From Echinostoma caproni (Eukaryota; Platyhelminthes; Trematoda; Plagiorchiida; Echinostomatidae): DNA of 64,000 nucleotides. How positions within the stretch are numbered: position 1 is the first letter of the stretch; each line of letters starts with the position of its first letter. The notes beneath the pieces were generated by a model, which was not told where the DNA came from, searched no databases, and saw only the letters and a list, made by a program, of their open reading frames with translations. Shown in pieces: positions 12,184 to 25,368 of the stretch. The stretch covers positions 7,260 to 71,259 of the forward strand of contig UZAN01039889.1 of the NCBI GenBank assembly GCA_900618425.1. Direction: 5' to 3'. The translations under genes were made by a program, and so were the position numbers.

Positions 12184-13406
12184 GTATGTGTATGTTGTAT
12201 GTTGTATGTGTTATCCCTACTACCGTCGGATTTGACATCATTTTATTAATCACATTCACCTTAAGGGAACAATGATTTTACATTATTTGTAATTGAGGAA
12301 AACAAAATTAAACACTATTATTATTATGGACATCCTTATTGTGCATCGTCATCTTGTTTCCATCCACAGTCAACTCTCCATTATATCAAAGGATATGCAC
12401 GGAATAAAACCGTTAAAAATATAAACCCGGCTTGAAGTGCATGAAATTAGACCACTATCGACAATCTTGCCTTAGTTTCATGCCTTGTGTTGACTTCTCA
12501 CTCTTGCAGTGATTTTGAATTTCACGGCAATGACTAACAATGTTGACAATGTTGAATGTAACCACTCTCTCTGTCTAATAGCCGACGGATCATCACTGAT
12601 ACCAATTTGATAACGCCTAACTCAGAACGCGTCGCACAATTTCGGCTCTGAATGGCTGAAATATTTTATCCGGTTTCATTTAACGCCATTTAACGGACTG
12701 TTAAAATTACTACCATCCTGCCACAAGCAGTTTGCCAGGGCAATGACAACTCAGCGACAAGAACCAAATCCAAGTTGACAACTGGACTTTACTCAATGTG
12801 GCCGTTCCCCTACGGTGCTACCACCACGTTACCAATCTATGATGTTTTCCCACACTTCTTCCCTCTGATCAATCCAAGTTTGACTAGTGACCTTTGACCA
12901 GTCGAGGTTTTCAGTCACTATAGTCTTCTAGTTCTATTCGGATTTTCACAGAGAAGGTTTTACACAACAACGTGAAACACTTGAATCAAACTTTTGTGCG
13001 ATGACGTCTGTTATTACGCATACGCTATGTATGACGGGAATAAGGTGCACAAAATGAAAGCTAATGGGTGATCTGTCCCCCGAAAACGTAAGAGAGGAAT
13101 AATTTCAGGTAGACAATCTTGGCTTCTGCTTGCAGTAGCCACACCTCTAAAATGAAATGGGTAGCTGCTCCGAATGATGCAAATCGTAAAAAATGGTAAA
13201 AACATCAAAGGGACAGATTCGTGCACTAGGAGCTAGTTGTGAATGGGCAGATCTACAAGATTTGGATGTGGGTTTTTTATGATTGCGACCACATCAATTG
13301 ACGATGCACAAGGAGGTACTAAATATTTGATGAGGTATTTCAATTCGTCCTACAATTGCTTTTGTCTGGTCGTTTCTGTTTCAACTTGCTGCTATTTAAT
13401 TCATAG

Positions 13407-13422
13407 ATTACGTGTAATTCAG
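13407..13422 (+). CDS. Candidate 16-bp microexon on the plus strand
   Basis: Sixteen bases flanked by 'tgctatttaattcatag' and GTAAGTATT. Joined to 12116-12183 it completes Ser and adds LRVIQ, ending in phase 0. Both splice sites are strong and the phase fits, but length and content alone prove nothing. The sequence also reads as part of a longer open frame from 13243, so a larger exon with an earlier acceptor is possible. Confidence 0.3.
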
Positions 13423-14004
13423 GTAAGTATTCTTTATTGTATGCAATGTTTTGGTTATGCACATAGCACAAAATGTATCCGTTGACAATCAATCAAATTG
13501 ATGACGATGCTCCCTCACTAAACGACCCGTTTTTCTTAGCTATACTTGGTCTCTATTGGCCTACAGACGGTGATTTATCATCATCCCTATTGAAGTCATT
13601 TTTGCCTAACCCTCAACATTTATGAAAACTAATTAAAAATAAAATATTTGGTCACTTTGTTTGAAAGTATTATCCATGAATTGGCAGATATTAGCAAATT
13701 ACTTAATAAACATTTATTTGAAATCTTTCTAAAGTAGTAACCTTATTTATTTTGTTTGCTAGGTTTTTACACAATAACCCGTGCGTATTTTATACTTTAT
13801 CTACAACCTGATCATATACTGAACCTACAATCTGAAACACCATGAAGCTCACGAGGCAATATACAACATTCTTCTAAAAACTTTATCGATAGAAACGCTC
13901 AGACGGAAAACACTCTGTTCTCTGTTGCAAATGAAGCAAATTCCGAAAATGTTATTACGCTTAATTAAATTCAGTATTTAGATTGCTGTCATGGAAGGTT
14001 ATTT

Positions 14005-14195
14005 TGTGAAAGCGATCAAGCGATCCAGATCACCAGGTAATCGGAATGGTGGATGTATGTTCGAATCCAACCACCGCCGTCTAACTTTCCACTTTTTCAT
14101 GTATTGCGTGAGCACCCTGTGATTTGCTCCCCCTTTTCTCTAAAGAATCTATCTATAGCTACGCTTATTCAGTAAAGGAAAGTAAAAAAAACTAT
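14005..14195 (+). repeat. tRNA-derived SINE, diverged copy
   Basis: It contains the B-box-like 'tgttcgaatcc' near 14058-14068 followed by 'aaccaccgccgtctaactttcc', matching the copy at 15120-15335. Both continue with a related 3' part (a C-rich 'ctccccc' segment, 'tctatc', 'gga(a)agtaaaa') and end in an A-rich tail. The A box is degraded. Plus orientation. Confidence 0.65.
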
Positions 14196-14790
14196 ATCTA
14201 TGGGAAGTAGAAGGGCACAAATGAATGATAACTATCGAGGGATATCTGCAATGCTGTTCGACCATTCCCGTTCAACGTGCTTCACCAGGGTTTGCCTAAT
14301 AAAATGCTGTCCACAGTGAACAGTTGGAATTCTATGACTTCGTTTGTTTACCATTCAGATTTACACATGCTAAAACGCTTCCTGAAAGCATGGGCAGCGA
14401 AATCTCTCATCCGGTAAAAAATATCATCTACTGATAATTTGCAACCAATCTTTCGCGACCATTTATTTCATTGGCCTGTTGTCACTTTAACCATCTGACT
14501 AACCGCTTTGCTAGCGTGAGCGACACAGAAACGTCCAAGACGACTTATATTTTTGATTCCCGCAGCATTGTCTTGTGAATTTAAGAAAAATGACACGCAT
14601 GGAAAGGAAAGTTATAAAGCTGTACAAATTGAGCAAAACTGTATTATTGCTTAGCAAGATGTACATTGAAAATATCATGGGTAACAGGGTTTCTACGTGA
14701 TGAGTTCTTTCGTTTGAGAGCGTCTGTAAAAACTAAGATCCCTGGTCCATTGTGTAGGAGTAATAGGGAATAAAATCCTGCTTGACTTAC

Positions 14791-14810
14791 GTACTCCTTG
14801 GTGGTGTTAC
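14791..14810 (-). CDS. Candidate 20-bp microexon of the adaptor gene
   Basis: On the minus strand these 20 bases sit between 'gtttgcttataatttgag' and donor GTAAGTCAA. The exon at 24912-25368 ends one base into a codon while 8941-9615 begins in phase 0, so a joining exon must be 2 modulo 3 in length. This one is. The spliced reading is ..SEL-S-NTTKEY-LIQMQ.. with no stop. It also lies between the two exons in the right order. The alternative is an upstream acceptor for the 8941-9615 exon. Microexons are known in flatworm genes; assigning one here is inference. Confidence 0.35.
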
Positions 14811-15119
14811 CTCAAATTATAAGCAAACCACTCAAACATTATTGCTAATCTGGAGATTGTGTTGCAAGAAAAAACTATTTTGAAATATTATTCATAGGTC
14901 CAATACTAAAGCCTAATGACATGAAGGCAATCGCTCGGTTTCCTTGCCTCTTCGTAGCACCTGTTCTCGTCATTGTAACTAAAGGATGGATCCCAGATAC
15001 TGGTACTCAAAACCATGTAATTCCCGCATATGTTAAGTGTCATAAAGGACAGATGTTATCGCCGAATTGGAGAGCAGTACGGACGGGGTATCAGTCGATT
15101 CGTATCTAAGTTCTCGGGC

Positions 15120-15335
15120 CGATGTTACAGGTGGTGGTGGCCCGGTGGTAACGTCACCAATTATCACCCCGGAGGACGTGTGTTCGAATCCCACCACCAC
15201 CGCCTGACTTTCCCCATTTGTGTATTGTATGCAGCCCCTTGATTGGCCGCTTCTCCCTTCCTGAAAATTGTATCTTTGTATCTTCAATAAGAGGAAGTAA
15301 AATTAAAAAGGTGAAGAAAAGAAAAAGGTAATCCA
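15120..15335 (+). repeat. tRNA-derived SINE with recognisable A and B boxes
   Basis: An A-box-like 'tggcccggtgg' at 15138-15148 and a B-box 'tgttcgaatccc' at 15181-15192 are spaced as in tRNA-type RNA polymerase III promoters. An unrelated body follows ('cgcctgactttccccat', 'ttgattggccgcttctccc') and then an A-rich tail at about 15293-15330. Partial copies at 14005 and possibly 57630 share the body. It probably moves with the reverse transcriptase of another element. Confidence 0.75.
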
Positions 15336-17043
15336 CAGTGTGGTTTGGTTTGTCAATAATGTGAATAGGATAGGTATGAGGAGGGATGTACTGCTGTCAG
15401 GAACATTCAATTGGGAGAGAACAAGCGGGTATAATTAGAAACCACCAACAGTGACTGAGATTGTTCCAAATATTGTAATTTATACCCATATTCTTTTTCT
15501 ATTTCTATTTCTGATCTCAAATGTCAGGCAAAAGTATAGATCCATCAGAGAATGCAGCCCCGGAAAAGTCTGGAAATCATCAGCATTACTATTTTCTGCT
15601 GAATAATTAACCTCACTCCTCAATTTACATGGGTGGTAATTTGGGATAGAAACTATCTTGCTTTCATTCATTATGCGTTTGCTGTACAACTCACATTATC
15701 GATCGGAAGCATAGTTGAATGTCTGGCTCTTATGCCACTTTGTTGCTGATTGTAGTCCGATGATTGGGAAGAGGAATCTGTGGAAATACAGAAAAGTGAA
15801 AAGGTTGAATTAATATATGAGCTGCACATGTGTCATGTCTCACTTTAGTCGTACCTACTCTTGTTTGACGAGAGTTTTTACAGTGAAGAGTCTATCGGCA
15901 TTGTCCTAGTGAGTTGATTAACGATATCGGTGACAGTCGAGAAAACAGTTTTCCGGAATGTTTTCTTTTTGTGTATTGGGTATTCCAGAAGGATATCAGT
16001 TGGAATGTGTTTTTCATTGAGAGGCATCGGAATTGCAGAGTTATTAGGGCGATCTAGTAAACACAAAGTGCTCTGCAGCATTGTGAGAATCCTTGGGCCT
16101 AAATATATCAGAAGGATTTACTAGACAAAAACAAAGCACTTATCGTATTGTTTAGACCTTTGCATTTTGAAAATCAGTGGTTTCAAACAAAGCACAGCTA
16201 ACATATTATTATGAAGAGGTTCAGGCAATTTCAGACCCGCATAAAAAGAACCAGGTTGTTTATCGAACGTGTTTGCACTAGTGTCTGTCATCTAGGTCAA
16301 CATACAGCTTTACCATTTTTTATTTTGAGTTACGAAGGAGATAAGTTTTTTCAGGATGATCAACCTTATCTCAGTTGAGAATTTCATGTGGTCACTCCAA
16401 CAACAATCTAGATACTGTCACGGAGTAGATCATTTAGCCGTGTGCACAGTGGTTAATTTTGTTACCATTTGATAGCTTTTGCGTTAAATGAAATGTTTTT
16501 GTGGCATTAGATATAAGAGGTGAAGGCAAATGCTAACTCCGTGTCATTAAATGAGTCTGTTGTATTCAGGTTTGATTCTTTAAAAACCATTTTCCTTGAG
16601 AAGCGTGAAATCACTTCATTAGTGAATTACGCAATGGTAAAATGTTTAAGTATGCTACGAGTTTGCCTACCAGATTTAATATAATCTTATGAATGGAAAG
16701 CACAATATGTCATTGTGATAATACAATACTATACATTTTGAATTCTCAGTAGTAAGCTTCTGTTATTAAAGATGATAAATCTTTGAATGTATCTGAATTA
16801 TGATTTACTCAGAACTATTAGGAATGACAATGAGTTCATGAACTCCAATGGACTTATTTTTCAATGCTGTGGCACACACTGACGGGGTAGCAAATTTTTA
16901 TGTTCACTTTTTATACTCGTGGTGTAAAAACCCAAAGCTCGTTGACACTACGATTTTGGTTGAACTCCAATTACTCGCTGTTTAATGCACCACCGTATGA
17001 TTCTGTTACATAATTCTGCATTATATTGATGCATTAACTGCAG

Positions 17044-17079
17044 AGCAAACACTTCAGGGGTATGAGTTCAAACTCATTT
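17044..17079 (+). CDS. Candidate 36-bp plus-strand exon
   Basis: Acceptor 'tgatgcattaactgcag', donor TTT|GTAAGTCAC, 12 codons reading SKHFRGMSSNSF in phase 0 at both ends, which fits after 13407-13422. Too short to carry family information. Offered only as a possible continuation of the plus-strand gene. Confidence 0.22.
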
Positions 17080-17836
17080 GTAAGTCACAAAAATTGCTCT
17101 TAGCTTCATAATTTGAATACCGCTAAGATACATGCAATGCAGGCCTCTTAAATGAATCTCTGACATACCTGCTTAGGCAAAACCATAAGAATCGTTTTAA
17201 CTGAGACAGAAAACCATCACAAATGTTACTTATCCTAAATCAGTAAACATTTTTATTTCTGTGGCTTAACAATACATTTTCTGAAAATTTAGAAAACTTA
17301 CTAAGGAAGAACGAAATATTACATAAACCTCAGGTACTACGAAGCCAGATAATATGAATATAAATAAGTATTGGTCAAACTCGTGCACCATCACTCTAAT
17401 TTCGGAAGTACATTTCAATTTCCCATATCATACTTGCATATTGATAGTTATGGATGAGATGTATTTATTCCTTACTTTATCTCCCATTTCCATATTCTCA
17501 GTTTTCTTCTACCACCACGATAAAGTTTGTAGTGGTTCAAAAGCTACAGCGCAGATTTCGAAAATGTGTTATGGAAAGCATCAGGGATATTTATTTCTTC
17601 TTATAAATGATTCCTGTTTCATGAGTGTTTATTAGGCGCATTGAACATATTCCAAATTGGACAATAGTCAGGAAAGCGGGGAGAGAGTGGGGTGGGAAAT
17701 CAAGTCCATGGCAGTTTGACTGATTGAGTAAAAAACTCTTGTGAACGTATATTGGGTTACGTAACTTGAGAAACATGGCCTCGCTAAACGCTACAATCCT
17801 GGGGTTCAAGTTATGTAATAATGGCTTGAACGATAT

Positions 17837-19580
17837 TTGTGGGTCAACAATGTGTCCTGTTGCCAAAAAGCAAAGGAGAAAACTGAAACATTCGAAAGAA
17901 CAGTTTATGCTACCTTGAAGCGATTCTGGAAGAAACGTGTGATCGACACAGACACGTTCGTTAAACTGAGACCTCGGGGTTCACACATCGCAAGAATGTA
18001 CGGATTGCGGAAATTGCACAAACCGGGGATTCCATTACGACCAATCCTATCGATGGTTAACTCTCCCCAACACAAACTTGCACAATGGTTGGCGAAGCTG
18101 ATTGCTTCAATTAGTACCAAACCGTGCAGGTTCGGACTGAAGGATATACTTCAATTAAAAGAAGCAATACGAGACGTTGATTACCGTAGTTGTTTTCTCG
18201 CCTCGTACGATATTCCTTCATTGTTCACAAATGTCCCGGTCGAGGAAGCTGCGAACGAAGTATGCAAACATGCCAGTGAGATAGGTTTCCTTGCCAGTGA
18301 TTGGAAAACCCTACTGGATTTATGCGTCTGCGACGTTTGTTTTCAGTAGAAATATCTATAAACAGGTTGATGGTGTAGCTATGGGAAGCCTTTTGGGGCC
18401 AATTCTTGCTGAAATCTTCCTGTCAACACTAGAAAACAAACTGGAAGGTGATTTGAATTCAACCTTACTTTACGAAACATGTATTATAGCATTATTTTAC
18501 AAGTTGAACTCATTGCATCCCAATATCAAACTGACATGAGAATGTAAATCGGAATCAAAACCTCCATTCCTTGACTTACTACTGAATCGAATGTCAGACG
18601 TTAAGCTACAGATATCCATGTATCAAAAGACTACATGGAAAGTACAGTATTTACACTTCAGGAGTTTCTGTCATGCGGGATACAAACGAGGTATGGTACG
18701 CACTCTATTGCATAGGGTTCGCAGACAATGTAGCCTGCAAGCCCTGTCAGATGAACTAAATCAATAGATCCGTGCTTTACTAGACAATGGTTATCCCATC
18801 GCATTCATCCACAAGTACAGCAAGCCGATCAACGCCAAGCCTATTTCCCTATCGGTTATGAAGAAAGACGTCTATATGGAACTGCCTTTCAGGGGAGATG
18901 ATGTGACCACAAGGATATCTCGACGTTTAACGCACGCCGTCGAAAGGACGTACAATGCCGCAAGACTAATGATCGTCTACGGGACGTTTCGTTGTCTCAC
19001 ACGCACTAATCTGGATCGAAAAGAGGTTAGTGTTACCTCCAACTGCATCTATTCATTTCAATGTACTTGCTGTCAGCGGTATATCGGAAGGACAGAACGT
19101 CACTTATCAAGCAGAATGTGTGAACATATTCCGAAAGAGCTTGGTCTTCGCGGAGGGAAATTACCATCTAGTGCGATTGTCCATCATTTGTTAGATTCCG
19201 GTCACCACGTAGACTCACCCAAAGCGTTTCGCGTGATTGCGAGGCCTTGAGGTTCACTTACTTTGCGATTCATAGAAGCGATAATTATTCATCGCTGGAA
19301 AGCGCAATTATGTGATCAAAAATCATTTGTGACGCAACTGTTTTTGCCGTGGTAGTGATGATATCACACCTGATACCACCCTACCACAGCATGACGTGAC
19401 ATGACCTTCCCTCCCCCTCCCTAGTTCACCACATCGTTTGGTCCAGTTCACCCCATATCCAATTTTCTCATCTTACTTGACCTCAACACATAACTAGGCA
19501 CAGATCACTCGACTCACTTGTCCAACACTTTGGTCAAATGACTCATTTCAACTCTTATGCTTCCTCGTTTCACATGATCT
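17837..19580 (+). pseudogene. Penelope-like retroelement remnant (RT + GIY-YIG), catalytically dead
   Basis: The reverse transcriptase part begins near 17880: KLRPRGSHIARMYGLRKLHK, PG, LRPILSMVNSPQHKLAQWL, then LASYDIPSLFTNVPVEEA (RT motif A region with D) and, after a frameshift near 18345, YKQVDGVAMGSLLGPILAEI (motif B). The next part should hold the Y-x-DD catalytic motif, but at about 18470-18500 the sequence runs from LLYETCIIALFY straight to KLNSLHPNIKLT, so YxDD has been lost by a small deletion. Then come PPFLDLLLNR, a linker with several stops, and at 18858-19250 the GIY-YIG endonuclease: CIYSFQCTCCQRYIGRTERH, LSSRMCEH and SGHHVDSPKAFRVIAR. A tail with 'atgcttcctc' follows near 19560. 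Single copy, 5' truncated, in the intron between 24912 and 8941. Confidence 0.88.
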
Positions 19581-19599
19581 TATAAATGTGTGTTTACAG

Positions 19600-20775
19600 C
19601 TAAATGAGAGCACGCGAAATCGATGGCCAATATCAATTCTGCCCACATATGTCTTCTACTGTTGAGAAACGTTGCACATAACCAATATGAATAAAAGTCC
19701 GGGCGGATTAGTCATTGTTTCATCATACTGCAGTCTGGAAGACGATGCATCAATTGGGAATGCGGCTAAGGTCACCTGCTATGAAGTCGTTATTGAACGG
19801 TCAACAGAGGAGAGCACGTAATGATTTTGACAACAAATTTAAATCGCACCGCCCGAACATTTGGCAATGGGTTTATCTCGGTGGTGACCAAGGAGCAATT
19901 CAACAGGCGAAGAAAGTATATCTACTAACCTAGGTCTCCAATAAATTTCGTTTTACCTGTCAAAGCAAGTAAATATCCATCCAGCCTAATGAGTTGGAAG
20001 GGAAATAAATACTACGTGCCATGTTGTTGGTTTCCTGTACACACCAATATAGATATTGTGTAATCTTTTGCATTGATAAGGTAGGGTTTCTATAACTGTT
20101 ACTCTAAAATGCATTCATGGAAGTAATATGTTTCAGAGATGAACTTTAGTATATCTTTTGGCTTGAGGTTGGTACTAGAATACGGTTAGATCTCAATTGA
20201 TATTAATTTTTTCACGTTTATGCAGTTTCTGGAGGGGTTAATTCCAAGGCTAAATTCCTTCAACTACCACCCAGTAGTTGGCGTTTGAATGTAATCTAAA
20301 ACGTGTCCTTGGGTTAGAAACAGAGATACGTTAGTTGTCCCGAGAGTGTTTCTCGGCGGTTAGGGTGGGGTATGTATTAGAAGAAACTGGTTAATTTTGT
20401 TTGGCAGTCAACGTGGTGGACTCAATGAAAAAGCGATTGCCTCTACGGCACACAAAGGAAGAGGGGCAAATAAGACATGGACGAGATGAAAGTACAATAC
20501 CTGTATCAAGTCCATAGGTCGTTTCGATAAGTGAATCCTATTCATGTTTCTCACTTTGACTTTGTTATTTTACAACTGATGCACCAGCAAATTTCACCAA
20601 AAGCGAGAAATGGTATTTTATAATGGCAATAGCATATTAATTTCCATGAATCAGGCTTGAAGCACCAAGTGCTGGGAGGAACAATTCTGATGCAACTCAG
20701 GGTGTTGGACGAGTTTGGTGAATACCTCTAGTTCACAATCTGTTTAGAGTACTTAACCACAAGTGCCTTTGAGTA
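19600..20775 (+). repeat. Dispersed repeat A, copy 2
   Basis: Same order of blocks and orientation as 1-1236. It includes the open stretch at 19715-19933 with KFKSHRPNIWQWVYL and both internal direct-repeat units (near 20460 and 20670). It lies directly behind the Penelope-like element at 17837-19580, so it could be part of that element's flank or an independent insertion. The copy at 7300 lacks it, which favours independence. No known family recognised. Confidence 0.75.
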
Positions 20776-23700
20776 AACCCTATTTTTTTGTTGCAAAATT
20801 AAGACAGAAGCTCGTCCAAAGTAACGGGTCCCATAAATTATCAAACCATCGAAGTTGATTTTTTAGACGAAACGGAAGAACGATAGTTCGTTCACCTGAT
20901 ACTCCCACACAAGTATTTTGCTGAAGTAGCCATGTTTTGCAATTTTTTTTCGATTGAATTGCAACGATCAGCAGCAACCGAAACATGAAATGTGACAACG
21001 CATGTGAGTCACTAACGGCCAGCAATCAAGTCTTTCCTGGTAAAGCGTTTTAATTGTCAGCAAACTAACTTTCTCACGGGGGACATTTGAATATATATGC
21101 CTGTACATCTTGTTTAAATCAAAACAAAACGTCAGCAATCCACAGGGAGTAAAACTAGCGACACGCTTTAACGCTATTTTCATTTAAACTTGTTATACTA
21201 ACCGTGGACTGTAAATAATATTCACGACAATAAACACATCTTCATGTTTACCCCTCATTTGATACGTCTCAACACCCACAACAGTCGACGTAATCAAAGT
21301 GGTGTCAAGGAATCCGCACCGACTTGACCGCAGTCGTAATACAGGAAATGTCTTATTGGATATAAAAGCAACCGAGTACACCATCAACCATGAAACCCAG
21401 GAGCGAAGGTGTCAACTTCGAATTCGAAAGTGTCGGAGTTTGAGTCTCTCCTCTAATGAGACTCAATTTTGATCAAACGAAGAAATTAGGTAAAATGCAT
21501 AATTGTCTCTGATGGAGCCGCTGCCCAACACCGTTTCTTCGCTATCAGCTTAACCAGATCACTAATTCAGTAGCACACTTACCATAGAAAACGGTTGATT
21601 GATGGAATAAGAACATCATTACATGTGGTTCACTGAATTTGAGCAAGGGTATTCACTTATGATCTATAGAACAGAATGAATGGTAATGTATGGTCACCCT
21701 GACCACACCTCCATCGAATAAACATTTGTCCATTACGGATGAAGATCATTAGACACCGTCCGAGGCAGTTCCCTTGAGACAGAAGTAAACAGCTACACTT
21801 TTGGTGACCATGTTAAGTTATCCTAGCTTTACACATAATCTTTCTCTAAACGTCGCTAAGGGACTCCAACGGTGCATGATCATTTGACGGCGCATTCGTT
21901 GATTCGACGATTATGAGAATCACATTATCTGGCCATCTACACGAGTTATTCGCAAAAGACGCTCTTTTGGTTATCATTCAACCACTAATCCCCTAAATTG
22001 CTCCCTCGATCATTCACTTATTTACCAAATTACTCAATCTTTATTTGTTATTATGTAGTTGTCCAAACGATACATCGTATTGAGACATCTTCCTGTCCGT
22101 TTTCGTTTTCCCCCACAAATACGGATACACCTAACGGACTGACTGACTGACTGTAGGCCAACCATGTGAAAAGTTTTAACGAAGTTTGTCCTAGAAATCC
22201 GCCAGGTGTCCATTATCAGCACAAGGACTGGAGTCAACTAGGACCATGTGTAATATGAGCCCCACTGTCGACTGTCTAAATGAAAGATTTCGGGCAATCA
22301 CTGGTACAATTAAAACAAAATTTATCCGAAACCCGATTCACAAGCGATACATACACGTCTGAAGAGATTTCTAGAGGTTCACATATCAGTGATATGTGTG
22401 ACATACTAAAAGTGAAGCTTCCAACTGAAGGACATGCGTATTCAATAGTGTGGTGTGACAACGCACACATCTACGGGATCATCCAGGAAGTAACAGAAAA
22501 TTTTGGAAATGGGGGCAACAAACTGCCCTACAGAAGGGAAGTTTCATTTGAAACTACCCAAAAGGGAAATTGTCGATGGTGTCCAGCTTTTTCAAATCTA
22601 AATCAACAATCCTTTCGAAACGCGCCAAAGTTTACCGTTCCCGTTTTTTCCTACATAAGCTCGTCTACGATCTGTGTTCTGATTACAACTATAGGCTCCA
22701 TTTGTTATTCGAAAGGAACATGTTTGTTCTCTGTACCAACCGATTATCTGATGAACTGCAAATGGGGTGTTATAGAGATAATACGTCTATGGAAGTAGAA
22801 CTCAAACCTTCTTGTGATTTATTGATTCCAACATTCTTTTCTACGAACAGTAATTATCAGTTCGAACTCAGTCAGTGGTGTAATTTAAAATAATTTTTTG
22901 CTATTCACACAAAAGGAACTCTAATTCTATAACATTTGTGAGTTGCTTGTTCAGAGGTATCTGACCAGAGTTTATGTTTATTCCATGTAACATACGCCAC
23001 CTGGAATGCTATTTATGTGTCTTACGGTAGTGTGATGAAACATAGGTTACGCCTAAATCAACAATAGCAAACTTCTGGATTTCTCATCTGTCTAACAGAC
23101 TCAAATCATTTCTTCGAATGAAAAATTTAGATGTTCCCACATGCAGCTTAACGAACTACGCGGTCAAATTGTTGTTTGTTCGAATATCCAGTAGTAGAGA
23201 TCATAAAGATTTCGCAATAAGATAGCAACTTATGAGGTTAAAACAAAAGACAAGTCATAAATAAACTAAGCTCGGGCAAAAGTAGCCCTCTGTACTTAGA
23301 TAATCATTTATTTATTTGGTAAATATTCTCATCGACTGTGATGGAAGATTTGATTTCATTATTACTGAAGTTCCTCGTGTAAACACTAGAGCAACGTTAG
23401 TTGACAATCCGGGATGATAATTTTCCTTTTGTACAAAGGAAGAGGAACGTTAGCTGATGGCCGAGAAGTAATGTATACCTGTCCAGACCTTAATGAAAAT
23501 TGTTAGTTTGGTGTGGGTCCGGTGAGCGGCGAGCTGGTACATTACTCCGAAATAAACGAAAGAATACAATCTTATTTTTACTGGGTATTTCGTCCTACAT
23601 TCATAAAAAACTATTTTCACTCTGGTCATGGTAGCACCAAGTGCTCATAACGAACAAGTGAAAAGCAAACCATGCCATCGTTATATACTATAATCTAGAC

Positions 23701-24911
23701 GATTTTCAAACTCACGACCACTATGAGAACATATAAATTTGATTGGAGCATTTCGACTACGTTAACCGGAATTCAATTAACTTATTCATGATGTTAGCGG
23801 TGGCAGAATTTCAATATACCGATTTTCTAATTCATCGATCCACCACAGTTTCTATAAGTGAGATCAGATCATAGAACTTCCCCAGCTCTCCACAAATTGA
23901 TTGCACGCGGTGGGTAATTTTCAATTAAAATGAAGATGAATTGCGACGTTCGTATTCTTCTGAGTTTTGCAAGACTGAGTTTGTTATTTTGCCAAAATAA
24001 CTAAAACCCATGTAGTTTGTTTATGAATACAATTGTGTGGTCTTTTTGAACTCACAGACATTAAACGCTGCCTACTGTTGTTCTGCTGTGAAACTACGTT
24101 GCTCTTGCGAGTGTAGTAGACATCGGGATATGTCTTCTGATTTTTTCCAATAAAGCGTTGCAATCATTTAGGAAAACAGTTCTAGCACGACAAAAATGGT
24201 CTCATTTACAAGAAAACACATTACCACTAACAAGATTACCCGGATCGTTTCAGGTGAATTATTTATTAGAATACAACTAGGATGATCATCTTGCAAGTAT
24301 TAGGTAGTTGCGACCATACTGTGTCATGTTAAGGCATAGCCCAACCATTCTGAGTAGAAAGTGTATGTGTTAGTCGGTAATTCCTTTCCCTTAACATGTT
24401 CGCCTTCGAAGCACCAAGATATTAATTATTGTACGCATGGTTTCAAGGCTCGTTCGAGGTTTTCGTTTGAATTAGATTTACTTTGTGTGCTGGTTGAGAG
24501 TGGCCAATGGACATTTGTCGGTTATCGTCAGCTGTGCCGAATGTTTGAGATCCCGCGGAAGCCTTTCGGGTTTGAGAGTTGAAACGTTAACTATTGAGCA
24601 TGTTTCTATTTGAATATATTAAGCTTCACGGGTAAACCTTCATAGAGCCTACAAAGCATTATTATTCTGATTCTCATATTGAAAACTCTCCATGAAGTGA
24701 TGCAAGAACATGATACAACATTCTTCCAGCTTATTTGTGCACCTTTGAGTCTAGAAAACAATCTGAATTTCATGCAATTTCATCTAGTTGTTGACAAGCA
24801 ACTTCTTATTCAGCTTACGCAAAAAACATTGTAAGATGCTAAATATATTTACACACAAACTATCCAACATATAATATTGATATTGAAATGTGCGCGAATA
24901 TTAATACTTAC
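20776..24911. other. Intron DNA with unassigned open frames
   Basis: A plus-strand open frame at 22280-22798 (172 codons) and an overlapping one at 22570-22893 are longer than expected by chance in AT-rich DNA. I recognise no domain, and neither has convincing splice sites. A third, 24361-24582, is slightly GC-richer. They may be remnants of old mobile elements. No other structure seen. Confidence 0.35.
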
Positions 24912-25368
24912 TTAATTCCGATGGCCAATGGACACTTTTCTGTTCTCGTGCTGCTGCCGATCTGCCAGTCGTTGCAAAACCATCCTTTCGATCGATGAGT
25001 TGCGTATAAGGACTGTAATGCAGTGTTCCCATTTGATATCCCTGCTTCAATCTATTTTCCCTCGAGGAAGGCTGAATATCTGACTTGTAAACAGCACTTC
25101 CGATATCTCCTCCGAGTTGTACAGATTTCGGTTGGGTTGAGCTCTGAAAGGTGGTCTTGTCACGGTTGAAACTTCCATTCCTTTCTACTCTACCGGAAGG
25201 ATTATTTTGCCCGGACCTAATGATTGGACGAACTCCGCTGGCGTCATGATTTGTTCCAAATATTTGAGATCCAGGGATTTGTAGCGATGCTTTCGTATCC
25301 GACGACGGTTCCTCCTTTGTATCCTTGCTTTCCGTGGTTGAATTCTGTGGATGCACAGCTTTCAGTTC
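24912..25368 (-). CDS. Low-complexity exon, probable N-terminal part of the adaptor
   Basis: Exon of 457 bp, acceptor 'ctggtctttgttgcag', donor TTAA|GTAAGTATT. It opens in phase 0 with ELKAVHPQNSTTESKDTKEE and ends SVHWPSEL plus one base. It is rich in Ser, Gln, Asn, Lys and Arg, without hydrophobic segments, consistent with a disordered scaffold region like that in 8941-9615. Same strand, right order, similar composition. The one problem is that its end phase (1) does not match the phase-0 start of 8941-9615, which requires an intervening exon (see 14791-14810) or an alternative acceptor. No domain is recognisable, so membership of the same gene is inference. Confidence 0.65.

Noticed and set aside
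22280..22893. 172-codon plus-strand frame and its overlapping neighbour, considered as a retrogene
   Set aside because: No homology I can recognise in either frame, no clean boundary, no poly(A) tail.
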